From a bacterium (lineage in GTDB: Bacteria; Patescibacteria; Dojkabacteria; JAKAPS01; JAJZLI01): a DNA stretch of 44,611 nt. Positions 1 through 8,166 of this stretch are shown here, piece by piece. Where the stretch lies: contig JAJZKG010000006.1 in the NCBI GenBank assembly GCA_021809565.1, positions 1 to 44,611 on the forward strand, read 5' to 3'. The translations under genes and the position numbers were made by a program. Under the pieces are notes generated by a model. It made no database searches. It was not told where the DNA came from and worked only from the letters and a program-made list of their open reading frames with translations. Positions within the stretch are counted from its first letter, which is position 1. Every line of letters begins with the position of its first letter.

Positions 1-680
1 AAAAGGAGAAGATCTGTCATATTTTCAAGATTTTCTGAAAATATTTTAACCAAAGATATATCATTAAAGATTCCTATTTCTATCATTAGAGACTTCATGA
101 TAAAAAGTATAGTAAAATCATTTAATACAGAGAATGGCTTTAACTTGAAAAGGTTATATCCTATTATAGGAATTTTTAATATATTAGGATATTTTGAATC
201 TTGATAAAAATCAACTAACATATTTATATCTTTAGAAATTGTATCATATGACAGATCTTCTCCTTTTATGAAATCATAATCCCCTTGATAGGGAAATTCT
301 GAAGTTCTAAATTTGCCACTTTCCCATATTTCAAACGTTTTATCAGTTAATACTTTATTCATCCTTAGTATTGTAGAAACTGTAAAAACATTCCCTTTAT
401 CCTGATACAAAGATCTAGTAAGTTCATTAATACTCCTGTATGAACCAAGCATTGTATTAGCAAACCCAGTATCTATTCTGTGATATCCAAGAGCAAAATC
501 ACGTATATTGGTACTTGATACATCTAGATTTAATAAGTTTGCAAACTGATCAAAATCTTTAATTACTAGATCCTCTATAATTTTTTTTGGGATTTCAAGG
601 GAATTCAAAAGACAACTTAGTGTAATAATATCTACAGAATATTTGAATAAACTTAAATTCAAATCTAAGTCTAAATCCAT
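1..680 (-). CDS. Fic-like protein with degenerate active site (C-terminus cut by window edge)
   Basis: This open frame of at least 226 codons runs from an ATG at 680 off the left edge, 4 nt after the ftsZ stop, so it is probably cotranscribed with ftsZ. No sharp database-type motif is intact. The order of elements follows the Fic fold: a GKFR element at residues 122-125 (the usual G-x-F-R), a helix like the one before the core (DINMLVDFYQD, 151-161), then IPIIGYNLFKLKPF (170-183) in place of the usual H-x-x-F-x-x-IHPF, and an acidic helix at 205-220. In the catalytic loop HPFxDGNGR, His is Lys181, Asp is Val185, the first Gly is Leu186, the second Gly is Asp188 and Arg is Phe189; only Pro, Phe and Asn187 remain. 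AMP transfer is therefore unlikely. The fold assignment is inference from pattern. Confidence 0.5.
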   Translation of the reverse strand, partial: MDLDLDLNLSLFKYSVDIITLSCLLNSLEIPKKIIEDLVIKDFDQFANLLNLDVSSTNIRDFALGYHRIDTGFANTMLGSYRSINELTRSLYQDKGNVFTVSTILRMNKVLTDKTFEIWESGKFRTSEFPYQGDYDFIKGEDLSYDTISKDINMLVDFYQDSKYPNILKIPIIGYNLFKLKPFSVLNDFTILFIMKSLMIEIGIFNDISLVKIFSENLENMTDLLL

Positions 681-684
681 TAGA

Positions 685-1839
685 TTATTTCTTAATTCTT
701 CTTAAAAAAGCAGGAGTCTCATATTCATCATCCTCTGCCTCTTCATCATTAGTAACTATAACATCGTCTTTGATATCTTTTGTATCTGAATCATAATCAG
801 GGACATAATCCTTTTTTGGAGGTTCTTGTGTAATTATAGGTCTATTAAATCCCTTATCCCTGATTATCTTATCCTGAGTTTTTTCTTCAAAACCAGTAGC
901 CAGAACATTAATTCTTATTGAAGCATCTTGTATACTATCATCTATTGTTGCTCCAAATATAATATTTGCGTTAGGGTCTGCAGCCTCGGATATTATATTT
1001 GCAGCCTCATCAACTTCAATCATAGATAAATCAGGACCGGATGTTATATTAAATAGAATACCTGTTGCACCATTAATAGACAGTTCTAATAGGGGACTGT
1101 TAATAGCTTGTTTTGCTGCATCCTTTGCTCTATTATCTCCAGTAGCAATACCCATACCCATTAATGCAGTACCAGCTTCAGACATAATAGCCTTAACATC
1201 AGCAAAATCAACATTAATCATTCCTGATTTTGTTATGAGATCAGATATTGATCTTACTCCCTGACCTAATACATCGTCAACTATTTTCATAGCTTCTAAA
1301 AAGGAAATCTTTTTATCAATAATATCTAATAGTCTTTGGTTAGGAACAACAATTAGTGTGTCCACCTTACCTTTTAAATCTTCAATACCTTCAATCGCTG
1401 TTTGAATTCTCCTTTTTCCTTCAAAAGTAAAAGGTTTTGTTACAACACCTACAGTTAGAGCACCTAGATTTTTAGCTATACCAGCAACTACAGGAGAAGC
1501 ACCTGTACCTGTACCACCACCCATACCTGCAGTTACAAAAACCATATCCCCACCAGAGAGAGATTCATGTATCAAATCTACACTCTCTTCTGCAGCCTGC
1601 TTACCTATAGAAGCAATACCTCCTGAACCCAATCCTTTAGTAAGTTCAGATCCTATTTGTATCTTTGTTTCAGCAAGAGAATTTTTTAGTGCTTGAGAAT
1701 CAGTGTTTACAGATATAAAATCAACACCTGTTATATTGTGAACAGAAATCATTGTATTTAAAGCATTATTTCCACCTCCACCAACACCAACTACTTTGAT
1801 TTTAGCGTTATTATCGAGAGACTGAGGTTTTACTAACAT
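685..1839 (-). CDS. ftsZ: Cell division protein FtsZ
   Basis: Tubulin-like GTPase that polymerises into the division ring at midcell. The 384-residue protein has the N-terminal nucleotide-binding GGGGNNALN (about 20-28) and the tubulin signature [12 protein letters not shown] (105-116). The T7-loop region follows, then an acidic, poorly conserved linker (about 335-372). The last residues, [10 protein letters not shown], match the conserved C-terminal peptide that binds FtsA. Length is normal for the family. It lies 55 nt after ftsA on the same strand and is followed by the Fic-like gene. A TATAAT about 16 nt upstream of the ATG could give it its own promoter. No clear Shine-Dalgarno site precedes the start. 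Confidence 0.98.
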   Translation of the reverse strand: MLVKPQSLDNNAKIKVVGVGGGGNNALNTMISVHNITGVDFISVNTDSQALKNSLAETKIQIGSELTKGLGSGGIASIGKQAAEESVDLIHESLSGGDMVFVTAGMGGGTGTGASPVVAGIAKNLGALTVGVVTKPFTFEGKRRIQTAIEGIEDLKGKVDTLIVVPNQRLLDIIDKKISFLEAMKIVDDVLGQGVRSISDLITKSGMINVDFADVKAIMSEAGTALMGMGIATGDNRAKDAAKQAINSPLLELSINGATGILFNITSGPDLSMIEVDEAANIISEAADPNANIIFGATIDDSIQDASIRINVLATGFEEKTQDKIIRDKGFNRPIITQEPPKKDYVPDYDSDTKDIKDDVIVTNDEEAEDDEYETPAFLRRIKK

Positions 1840-1894
1840 ACAAATTATTATTAAGATTATACTTCGTCAATTATTCCATATTATATAGGAAATA

Positions 1895-3199
1895 TCAAGG
1901 CATTATAGATTTTATTAGATCTATAATCTTTGATGCATTAAACCCATTACCACTCTTACCTGGAGCACTACTGTTCCTACTTCCATCATTACTATTTTTA
2001 ATAACAGAGTTTATCAGACCATAAACCGTGGTATAAGCCGGACCTGATATTTCTTCTGTAAGACCTTTTAGATTAGATGAATATCCCACCCTTGCTGCTG
2101 AAGAAAAATATTTTTGTGCTATTCTAGATATTCCAGCTAACTTAGCACCTCCTCCAGTTAACACAACCCCTGCAGGCATTTTATAATCAAACCCTGACTT
2201 TGTTACATCATCTATAATAGCTCCAAATATTTCCTCCAATCTAGCATCAATAATATCATCTAGCATACTTTTTTTTATTTCTTCATAACCATTTTCTGTT
2301 TGTATTCCTATATCAGATAGATTTAACATCAGATCCTGTTCTTTTATCTCTGAAGTATCTTTTTTTGGATACGCATACTTTTTATCTTTTTCCTCTTGTT
2401 CTTGCCTTTGTTGAGCTTTTTTTATAAGTGTAGGTATTGATGTTTTTACCTTTTCGGCATCATCTATAGATAAACGTAAACCTATGGCTATATCATTTGT
2501 TATATTTGAGCTACCTATGGGTACTGAAAAAGAATATGCTATAGCATCATCAACATATATAACAACATCTGATACTCCAAAACCAATATCAATCAGTATT
2601 ACTCCAAGTTCTTTTTCTGTTGATGATAAAATAACCTCTGCATCAATCCAACCAGAGAACAAAATATCTTCAACAGAAAGACCTACTTGATTTATACACT
2701 TAGTAAGGTTATGTAAAACCATACTTGTAATAGTTATTATATGTGTATCAACCTCTAATCTAATTCCAGACATACCAATAGGATCCTTAATACCACCTTG
2801 TGAATCTACTATAAATTCTCTTGGAATCACATGCATTATTTCTCTCGACTGAGGGACAGAGACAGTTCTCGCACTATCTAAGGCACGTAGCACATCTTCT
2901 CCAGATATTTCATCTCTTGATATTGCTACAACACCCTTATTATTTATTGAAGATATATGTTTACACCCAAGCGATATTACTGCATTCTGAATTCTTACAC
3001 CAGCCATTCTTTCAGCAGCCTCCACAGATTCAGAGATAGCTTTTATAGCTTCATCTATATTTATAATAACACCCTTCTTTAAACCTTCTGAGGGATGAGT
3101 AGAAACTCCTATTACTGATATATTTTCTTCGTCAACATTAACAATTACAGTTGTAATTTTTGAAGATCCTACATCTATGCCTGTAATAATACCTTTCAT
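1895..3199 (-). CDS. ftsA: Cell division protein FtsA
   Basis: Actin-like ATPase that tethers FtsZ filaments to the membrane. The N-terminus has the phosphate-1 motif GIDVGSSKITTVI (6-18). The SHS2/1C domain region follows, then the second phosphate motif (LIDIGFGVSDVVIY, about 202-215) and the adenosine motif LTGGGAKLAG (about 348-357). The C-terminus SKIIDLIKSIMP is a short amphipathic helix of the kind that inserts into the membrane. An unusual charged, Lys/Glu/Gln-rich insert of about 40 residues sits at roughly 262-300, before the final subdomain. The stop codon is TGA. It lies between ftsQ (67 nt upstream) and ftsZ. Confidence 0.96.
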   Translation of the reverse strand: MKGIITGIDVGSSKITTVIVNVDEENISVIGVSTHPSEGLKKGVIINIDEAIKAISESVEAAERMAGVRIQNAVISLGCKHISSINNKGVVAISRDEISGEDVLRALDSARTVSVPQSREIMHVIPREFIVDSQGGIKDPIGMSGIRLEVDTHIITITSMVLHNLTKCINQVGLSVEDILFSGWIDAEVILSSTEKELGVILIDIGFGVSDVVIYVDDAIAYSFSVPIGSSNITNDIAIGLRLSIDDAEKVKTSIPTLIKKAQQRQEQEEKDKKYAYPKKDTSEIKEQDLMLNLSDIGIQTENGYEEIKKSMLDDIIDARLEEIFGAIIDDVTKSGFDYKMPAGVVLTGGGAKLAGISRIAQKYFSSAARVGYSSNLKGLTEEISGPAYTTVYGLINSVIKNSNDGSRNSSAPGKSGNGFNASKIIDLIKSIMP

Positions 3200-3265
3200 A
3201 ATATTATTGAATAGTATATATTAAAATAAATTTATCTTCAATATTTAGCCCCCTTATAGAACCAT

Positions 3266-3940
3266 CTAAGTTCCACAAAATACTTTACTGAATTCGACGT
3301 TAATTACTTTACAACTTGTCATATTCACTGTTTGAAGGATATCATTAAGTTCTAATACTTGAGCTTTGATGGACCTTTCAAATGTTAAAATTGCAGTTTT
3401 TGCCCCCATATTAAGTTGTATATATGAACTATATAAGTTATATGATGAAACAGATAACATATATTCATTATTAACATCATTAACCAATTTCACCATATTT
3501 AAAATCTGTTCATGTGTAGGTTTTATAGCAGATGATATATTAACTATGTTGTTGTTTTTGTACGCTTTAATAGAATCACCATTCGCAGATACAAAAAATA
3601 CATTATTCCTAAAACTATATGAAAATAATGGTTTATTACTTTTTATGTATATTGAGATCTTATTAGGGTATTTTTTTTCTACTTTTAAATTGTTAAAACT
3701 AAAAAACGGATATATCTTTTGTATATCATTATACAATGTGTGGTTGGATATGAAAAAAATATTCTGTCCTTTTACGCTGGACACTATTTCACTCTTTAAA
3801 AGAGATCTGTTACCAGAATAAATATTTCCATTTAAATTTACATATTTTACCTTAGAATAGGTATATATAAATACAATAAGTACTATAACAACAATTAAAA
3901 AAAGTACTCTCACTAGTGTTTTTATTTTAAAGTGTTTCAT
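3266..3940 (-). CDS. ftsQ: Cell division protein FtsQ/DivIB
   Basis: Bitopic divisome protein that links the cytoplasmic ring to the wall-synthesis enzymes. The 224-residue protein has a basic N-terminus, one membrane segment (about 10-29) and then an outside POTRA-like domain. This begins VKYVNLNGNIYSGNRSLL (about 32-49) and includes the typical KKYPNKISIYI element (about 84-94). The C-terminal beta domain is short. It is the first gene of the ftsQ-ftsA-ftsZ unit. It is transcribed divergently from the pilin-like gene, with 73 nt between the starts. Family assignment rests on topology, the POTRA pattern and gene order, since FtsQ sequences are poorly conserved. Confidence 0.88.
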   Translation of the reverse strand: MKHFKIKTLVRVLFLIVVIVLIVFIYTYSKVKYVNLNGNIYSGNRSLLKSEIVSSVKGQNIFFISNHTLYNDIQKIYPFFSFNNLKVEKKYPNKISIYIKSNKPLFSYSFRNNVFFVSANGDSIKAYKNNNIVNISSAIKPTHEQILNMVKLVNDVNNEYMLSVSSYNLYSSYIQLNMGAKTAILTFERSIKAQVLELNDILQTVNMTSCKVINVEFSKVFCGT

Positions 3941-4013
3941 ATTAAAAGTTTACAAATAATACTTACCATACTATAGTATTGCATACTTTTTTTGTATATA
4001 TTATATTATAATT

Positions 4014-6254
4014 GTGAATATAGGTAAAATTGATTCAAAAGGACAAACGCTTATAATAGTTATGCTTATTGCCATAGTCCTATTGATCATGATGCTTTCT
4101 CTAACATCTAAAGTTATTCTAAATACATCTCAAAACTCATTAACTTATTCAGGACAAATAGCATTTTCTGCTGCACAATCTGGTATTCAAAATGGATTAT
4201 CCTACATAGGGAAGAATGAATTTGCAAGTACTACTAATCCTATACCTCAACCATTGCCAGTATCAACTGCACCTATAAATTGTTCTACTGGTAGTATAAG
4301 AACCACACCCCCAAAGCCAACATGTACATATAATATAACACCTCAAAATGAAGCTTTAGGTACAGTAAACCAAGGACAGTCTATGGCAGTGAATCTACAG
4401 GGGAGTATTACTGCAGTACATCACTCAACAACAACCACTGCATACAATGGAACCTTGAATGCATGGAAATCTACACAACCTCTTCCACAAAATATATCAA
4501 ATGCAGGAAATACTAGCTATGGATCCAATGAATATATTGTTGGTGGTTTAAGTGGTGGAACAGCATTGAATTCTGTTTATGAAACAACAATGTCCCAAAC
4601 TGGAACTACTAATTGGAGCAATGTATCAACACTACCAACAGCAGTTTACAATAATTCTACAGTTACTAATGGATCATATATATACAGCATTGGAGGAGTA
4701 AGTCAGGTAAGAGCAGTATATTATAGATATGTTTGTGGATGGCATTATTACTCTGTTTATTATTACTACAATGGACAGTATTATTACTATTCTTACTGGT
4801 ATTATACTTGTCAGTGGGAACCATATACATACTATTATACTAGCCCTACAACTAATGTATATGTTTCACCATTATCTAATATAGGGTCATGGAGCCAAAC
4901 ATCATCTTTACCACAAAATATGTATCACACTTCCGCAGTGGAATATCAAAACAATATTTTCTTATTTGGAGGTAGAAATTATTATGGTGGAGCTCTTAAT
5001 ACAATTTATGAAGCAAATATAGAACCTGGTGGAGGTCTGTCTAGTTGGACACAAGTCGGCACAATGCCACAATCATTATATGGATCTGGGATAACAGTAT
5101 CTATATCAAATGGTTATGCTTACCTTGTAGGAGGAAACAATGGGGGAGGGGGGAGTAATTCTATATATGTGTATAATCTAGTTACACAATCTAACTGTTC
5201 TAGTACAAATAATACATCTATTACATCATTGGATGTAGTATCAAGTGGAAGTGGACTAAGTGCTGGTGCAACAAAATATGTAATTAATGGATGTAATCTG
5301 GGATATTTATCTCCACGGATAGGTGATACTCCATATTTTGCTCTTTCTGATCAAACAAGGGGGTGGCAAGCAGGATGGGGGGGAGGATGGAATTCAAATG
5401 TTGTTACAGTAAATTATCAGTCATGGAATAATAATCAGATTGTTATAAATCAACCATATAATAATTATGGAGGAAATGGAGGACAATGGGTATGGAATCA
5501 AGGAGATAATATGCAAATAATGGTATCAAACCCTCAAACAGGGCAGTATAGCTATATAGGGTTCTCTTTTCCTAACACTAATACAACATATCAAGGATCT
5601 GTGTTACCTTCACAAATACAACTAGTACAACAATCAACATTTCCAGGGGGTATTTACAATGAAGGTATAGGAATACTTCCAGATCCTGCAAATTCAGGTA
5701 TAAATTATATATATTCCTTTGGCGGAATATTGAATGGACAGGTATCAAATAGTACCTATTATGCAACACTTAATAATATGTCCTCTTGGCAATCCACATC
5801 TACAATGATTGTACCAACATCTGCAATGGGATATTCAATATATACAGGTGCAGGAGCATCAAATCTTTTCTCATTTGGAGGATATCAAAATTTGGTAGAA
5901 TACACATCTATAAATGCCCAGGTTGTGAATACTTCAACAACAAGTACATCTTCCCCTTTTCCAGACCTTTTAATAAATATAAATAGTCTAATAACTCCAT
6001 CTCCACCTAGTACAACAACAGCAAATTATGAATTACAGATATTAACTGGAACCTCGACAAACCAAACTATGGAGGTATGTTTAATACAAAGTCAACCTAC
6101 TGGATCTAATGCATACATAGCTATACCAGCAAACTCAACTATTGCATATATAACCCCATTAAACTCTAAAATGAAAATAACCGCATATCCAACTACTCTA
6201 ATACCATCAGGAAGTAACCAGATACAATCCAGTGATTGTAATACTATTAATTAG
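4014..6254 (+). CDS. Pilin-like (PilX-type) surface protein with Kelch-type propeller, Tyr-rich insert and IPT/TIG-like domain
   Basis: Predicted 746-residue exported protein. The N-terminus (KGQTLIIVMLIAIVLLIMML, 9-28, then an AFSAAQSGIQNGL element at about 50-62) resembles PilX-type minor pilins, where the helix ends in AFYAAEAGIE. Position 5 after the putative Gly10 cleavage site is Ile, not Glu. The rest has six hydrophobic-GG strand motifs typical of Kelch blades (near residues 176, 226, 319, 373, 569, 621), with LP and W spacing between them. Two insertions interrupt the propeller: a Tyr-rich, two-Cys stretch (about 233-280) and a domain at about 400-520 that resembles IPT/TIG folds (NGCNLG, SWNNNQIVI, GDNMQIMVSN). 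The start is GTG, with a possible TATATT box 6 nt upstream. The gene has poly-G tracts and a 3' end overlapping DedA by 8 nt. Role inferred: adhesin or pilus tip. Confidence 0.75.
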   Translation: MNIGKIDSKGQTLIIVMLIAIVLLIMMLSLTSKVILNTSQNSLTYSGQIAFSAAQSGIQNGLSYIGKNEFASTTNPIPQPLPVSTAPINCSTGSIRTTPPKPTCTYNITPQNEALGTVNQGQSMAVNLQGSITAVHHSTTTTAYNGTLNAWKSTQPLPQNISNAGNTSYGSNEYIVGGLSGGTALNSVYETTMSQTGTTNWSNVSTLPTAVYNNSTVTNGSYIYSIGGVSQVRAVYYRYVCGWHYYSVYYYYNGQYYYYSYWYYTCQWEPYTYYYTSPTTNVYVSPLSNIGSWSQTSSLPQNMYHTSAVEYQNNIFLFGGRNYYGGALNTIYEANIEPGGGLSSWTQVGTMPQSLYGSGITVSISNGYAYLVGGNNGGGGSNSIYVYNLVTQSNCSSTNNTSITSLDVVSSGSGLSAGATKYVINGCNLGYLSPRIGDTPYFALSDQTRGWQAGWGGGWNSNVVTVNYQSWNNNQIVINQPYNNYGGNGGQWVWNQGDNMQIMVSNPQTGQYSYIGFSFPNTNTTYQGSVLPSQIQLVQQSTFPGGIYNEGIGILPDPANSGINYIYSFGGILNGQVSNSTYYATLNNMSSWQSTSTMIVPTSAMGYSIYTGAGASNLFSFGGYQNLVEYTSINAQVVNTSTTSTSSPFPDLLININSLITPSPPSTTTANYELQILTGTSTNQTMEVCLIQSQPTGSNAYIAIPANSTIAYITPLNSKMKITAYPTTLIPSGSNQIQSSDCNTIN

Positions 6255-6927
6255 ATCTATCACGTTCTCCTAATTTTTTTGTGATATGTAGTGATAAAAA
6301 AGTTATAGATGTTATGAATGTTAAGTAAACAAGCTCTATTACTATACTATTGAAATGGCTTAAAAACGTAATTATAGAAGTATAATATTTACCAAAGAAT
6401 ATTCCTAGAGTAAAATAAAAAATTATCCAAAAAAAAGTTGCAAACAGAGTCAAAAATACAAATTTCTTATATGGATATCTGAAGATTCCACTTACTATAT
6501 TTGTAACTATTCTAAGTCCAAAAATCCATCTACCTAAAATAATTGCTCTTACACCATTTTGTAGAAACCAATTTTGAACTTTTTCAATCTTAGATTTAGG
6601 CATCATAATATATCTTCCATATTTTTCTATAAAATTTATCCCTTTCCACGATAGTATAGAATAAAGTATACTTGACCCTATAAAAGTAGCCACTAATATT
6701 ATTAGAGAGATGAATAAAAGATTTGCCTTACCAATAGATACCTCATATCCAGCTAAAAATACAAAGAATTCTCCAGGTATAATCATAGGGAATCCCATTT
6801 CTTCAAACATGATATATAAAAATATAAATATATAAAGATTTGGTAAGACTACAGTATTTACTATTAGATTGATATCATTAATAGTAATAAGATTTGATAT
6901 TGTGAAAAATAGTTTAGAAATATCCAA
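6247..6927 (-). CDS. DedA/SNARE-associated-type membrane protein
   Basis: Integral membrane protein of the DedA (VTT domain) superfamily, which is linked to lipid carrier recycling or flipping. The 226 residues include the N-terminal re-entrant element FEEMGFPMIIPGEFFVFLAGY (about 41-61), the GRWIFGLRIVTNIVSG element (about 132-147) that matches the family R-F-x-P-x-x-R-x-x-x-x-x-x-A-G motif, and three C-terminal membrane segments. The usual Pro of RF-x-P is Gly (RWIFGLR), and GRW replaces RF. It starts 2 nt after the upstream BI-1 gene, so the two form an operon. Its 3' end overlaps the convergent pilin-like gene. The paralogue at 41944-42561 is closer to the family consensus. Confidence 0.85.
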   Translation of the reverse strand: MDISKLFFTISNLITINDINLIVNTVVLPNLYIFIFLYIMFEEMGFPMIIPGEFFVFLAGYEVSIGKANLLFISLIILVATFIGSSILYSILSWKGINFIEKYGRYIMMPKSKIEKVQNWFLQNGVRAIILGRWIFGLRIVTNIVSGIFRYPYKKFVFLTLFATFFWIIFYFTLGIFFGKYYTSIITFLSHFNSIVIELVYLTFITSITFLSLHITKKLGERDRSN

Positions 6928-6929
6928 TA

Positions 6930-7559
6930 TTATCCTTTATTTTCTAGAAACCCTAGTATCTCTAATAAAGCTATGAATATATTAACAAAGTCTAAATATA
7001 AATTTAGAGCTGCGACATATTCATTTGTCATTTTAGGGTTATTAACTATATTAGATATATCATAAATTATATAGCCAGAGAATATCAATACTACTGCAAT
7101 AGATATATAAAATTGAAATAGTGGATTGTGTAAAAAAATATTCACTACACTTGCAATAATAATACCTATTAAAGCGACAAACAAAAACCCAGTTATTTTT
7201 TTTGACCCCACTATATTAATCCTAAATATAAATACTGATGCTGTCAGAAGGACAAAAATTAGAGATGTTATAACAAAAGCTTGGATAACAATTGATGCTA
7301 ACCCTGCATTAATAAATGTATAAACTAATGGTCCTACTGTAAGACCAGATAAAAATGCAAATAGAAACAAAAATAGGGGAGCCAAAACAGGGTTATTACG
7401 AACTTTATTTACAACAAATATTAAGACTAGCTCCACTATAAAGATAACTATAAATAAAGCGGATGGTACAAATTTAGAAAAGTAAGCCCCAACAGCCGCC
7501 ACTATTAAAGATTCTGTAAATACTAATAAAACTTTTGATAAGAAATTATCTCCTGTCAT
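6930..7559 (-). CDS. Bax inhibitor-1 / YccA-YbhL family membrane protein
   Basis: Protein with about seven membrane segments in the BI-1/TMBIM family, whose bacterial members are implicated in calcium leak or membrane-protease regulation. The C-terminal signature AALNLYLDFVNIFIALLEILG (about 184-204) closely matches the family's AALSLYLDIINLFL pattern. SGYIIYDISNI (about 161-171) supplies the conserved Tyr-Asp in the sixth helix. I chose the ATG at 7559 over the GTG directly before it, because a perfect extended -10 box (TGCTATAAT) ends exactly 6 nt upstream of this ATG. That implies a leaderless mRNA. The DedA gene follows after 2 nt. Confidence 0.92.
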   Translation of the reverse strand: MTGDNFLSKVLLVFTESLIVAAVGAYFSKFVPSALFIVIFIVELVLIFVVNKVRNNPVLAPLFLFLFAFLSGLTVGPLVYTFINAGLASIVIQAFVITSLIFVLLTASVFIFRINIVGSKKITGFLFVALIGIIIASVVNIFLHNPLFQFYISIAVVLIFSGYIIYDISNIVNNPKMTNEYVAALNLYLDFVNIFIALLEILGFLENKG

Positions 7560-7565
7560 CACTTC

Positions 7566-7574
7566 ATTATAGCA
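7566..7574 (-). promoter_or_regulatory. Extended -10 promoter of the BI-1/DedA operon
   Basis: On the minus strand the sequence reads TGCTATAAT, followed by GAAGTG and then the ATG at 7559. A start of transcription 6-7 nt after the box coincides with the start codon. No good -35 box is seen, as is common for extended -10 promoters. Confidence 0.7.
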
Positions 7575-7598
7575 AAAGTGTGATAAAAAATAAAAATT

Positions 7599-7607
7599 TG
7601 ATAAAAT
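7599..7607 (+). promoter_or_regulatory. Candidate promoter of the tRNA-Thr/tRNA-Gly unit
   Basis: TGATAAAAT matches the extended -10 form seen before uvrB. Transcription would start near 7614, about 35 nt before tRNA-Thr. Confidence 0.45.
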
Positions 7608-7648
7608 ACCTAATATTGCAACATATGGTATTGTGATATTAGAGAGAT

Positions 7649-7720
7649 GCCGATATAGCTTAACTGATAAAGCATCACCCTCGTAAAGTGGAGACAGCAG
7701 TTTGAGTCTGCTTATCGGCT
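7649..7720 (+). tRNA. tRNA-Thr (anticodon CGT)
   Basis: A 72-nt cloverleaf with a perfect 7-bp acceptor stem (GCCGATA with TATCGGC), D stem GCTT/AAGC, anticodon loop CTCGTAA and T arm AGCAG-TTTGAGT-CTGCT. The anticodon CGT reads ACG (Thr). It departs from consensus in three ways: the T loop has T instead of C at position 56, the D loop has GA where GG is expected (G18-A19), and the base pair closing the anticodon loop is a C-A mismatch. The A19/T56 pair would keep Watson-Crick complementarity. The discriminator is T and no CCA is encoded. tRNA-Gly begins 7 nt downstream. Confidence 0.82.
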
Positions 7721-7726
7721 AAGAAT

Positions 7727-7798
7727 GTGAGAGTAGTTCAGTGGTAGAATGCTTCCTTCCCAAGGAAGAGGTCGCGGGTTCGAATCCCGTCTCTCACT
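7727..7798 (+). tRNA. tRNA-Gly (anticodon CCC)
   Basis: A regular 72-nt cloverleaf: acceptor GTGAGAG/CTCTCAC, anticodon arm CTTCC-TTCCCAA-GGAAG, T arm GCGGG-TTCGAAT-CCCGT. The anticodon CCC reads GGG. The discriminator is T and the CCA tail is not encoded. It is likely cotranscribed with tRNA-Thr, and the rhodanese gene starts 22 nt downstream. Confidence 0.93.
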
Positions 7799-7819
7799 AT
7801 AATATTTTATATAATTAAC

Positions 7820-8155
7820 ATGAAAGAAATAACTGCATATAATCTTATAAACAATATGAACAATTATTTTATTTTAGATATAAGAGAACATTCTGAAAGA
7901 GTAAAAGATGGTGTAATACCAAATAGTTACCATTTACCATTATCAACTATAGATGTACATAAGATAGAAAACATTCTAAATAGTAATAAAGGAAAAGATA
8001 TTGTAATACACTGTCATACTGGGAGAAGATCATCCGCATTAATTAACACAATTATAGATAATAAAATTATAGATTCCAATTCCAATAATATATATAATTT
8101 AAAAGGTGGTTATGTATTATGGAAGATTCAAGGTGGGGAAGTTACATTCATATAA
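7820..8155 (+). CDS. Single-domain rhodanese-like protein
   Basis: A 111-residue rhodanese domain that would carry sulfane sulfur as a Cys persulfide. Visible elements are LDIREHSERVKDGVIPNSYHLP (about 18-39), which matches the family D-x-R-x-x-x-E-(x)n-G-H-I-x-G-A-x-x-x-P pattern, and the active-site loop CHTGRRSS (about 65-72) with its catalytic Cys. The C-terminal LKGGYVLWK is also typical. The usual H of GHI is Val (DGVI). The protein has no export signal, so it is probably cytoplasmic. It lies between the tRNA pair and the dUTPase gene. The sulfur acceptor is unknown, though a role in tRNA thiolation or Fe-S assembly would fit other members. Confidence 0.9.
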   Translation: MKEITAYNLINNMNNYFILDIREHSERVKDGVIPNSYHLPLSTIDVHKIENILNSNKGKDIVIHCHTGRRSSALINTIIDNKIIDSNSNNIYNLKGGYVLWKIQGGEVTFI

Positions 8156-8166
8156 ACAATATAATA

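Noticed and set aside
3366..3821. Plus-strand open frame of 151 codons inside ftsQ
   Set aside because: The minus-strand frame has the FtsQ topology and lies in the ftsQ-ftsA-ftsZ order. The other is a shadow caused by AT-rich codon use.
6247..6927. Treating the two DedA genes as a recent duplication
   Set aside because: The two proteins differ widely, including in the R-F-x-P motif, and lie in unrelated neighbourhoods.
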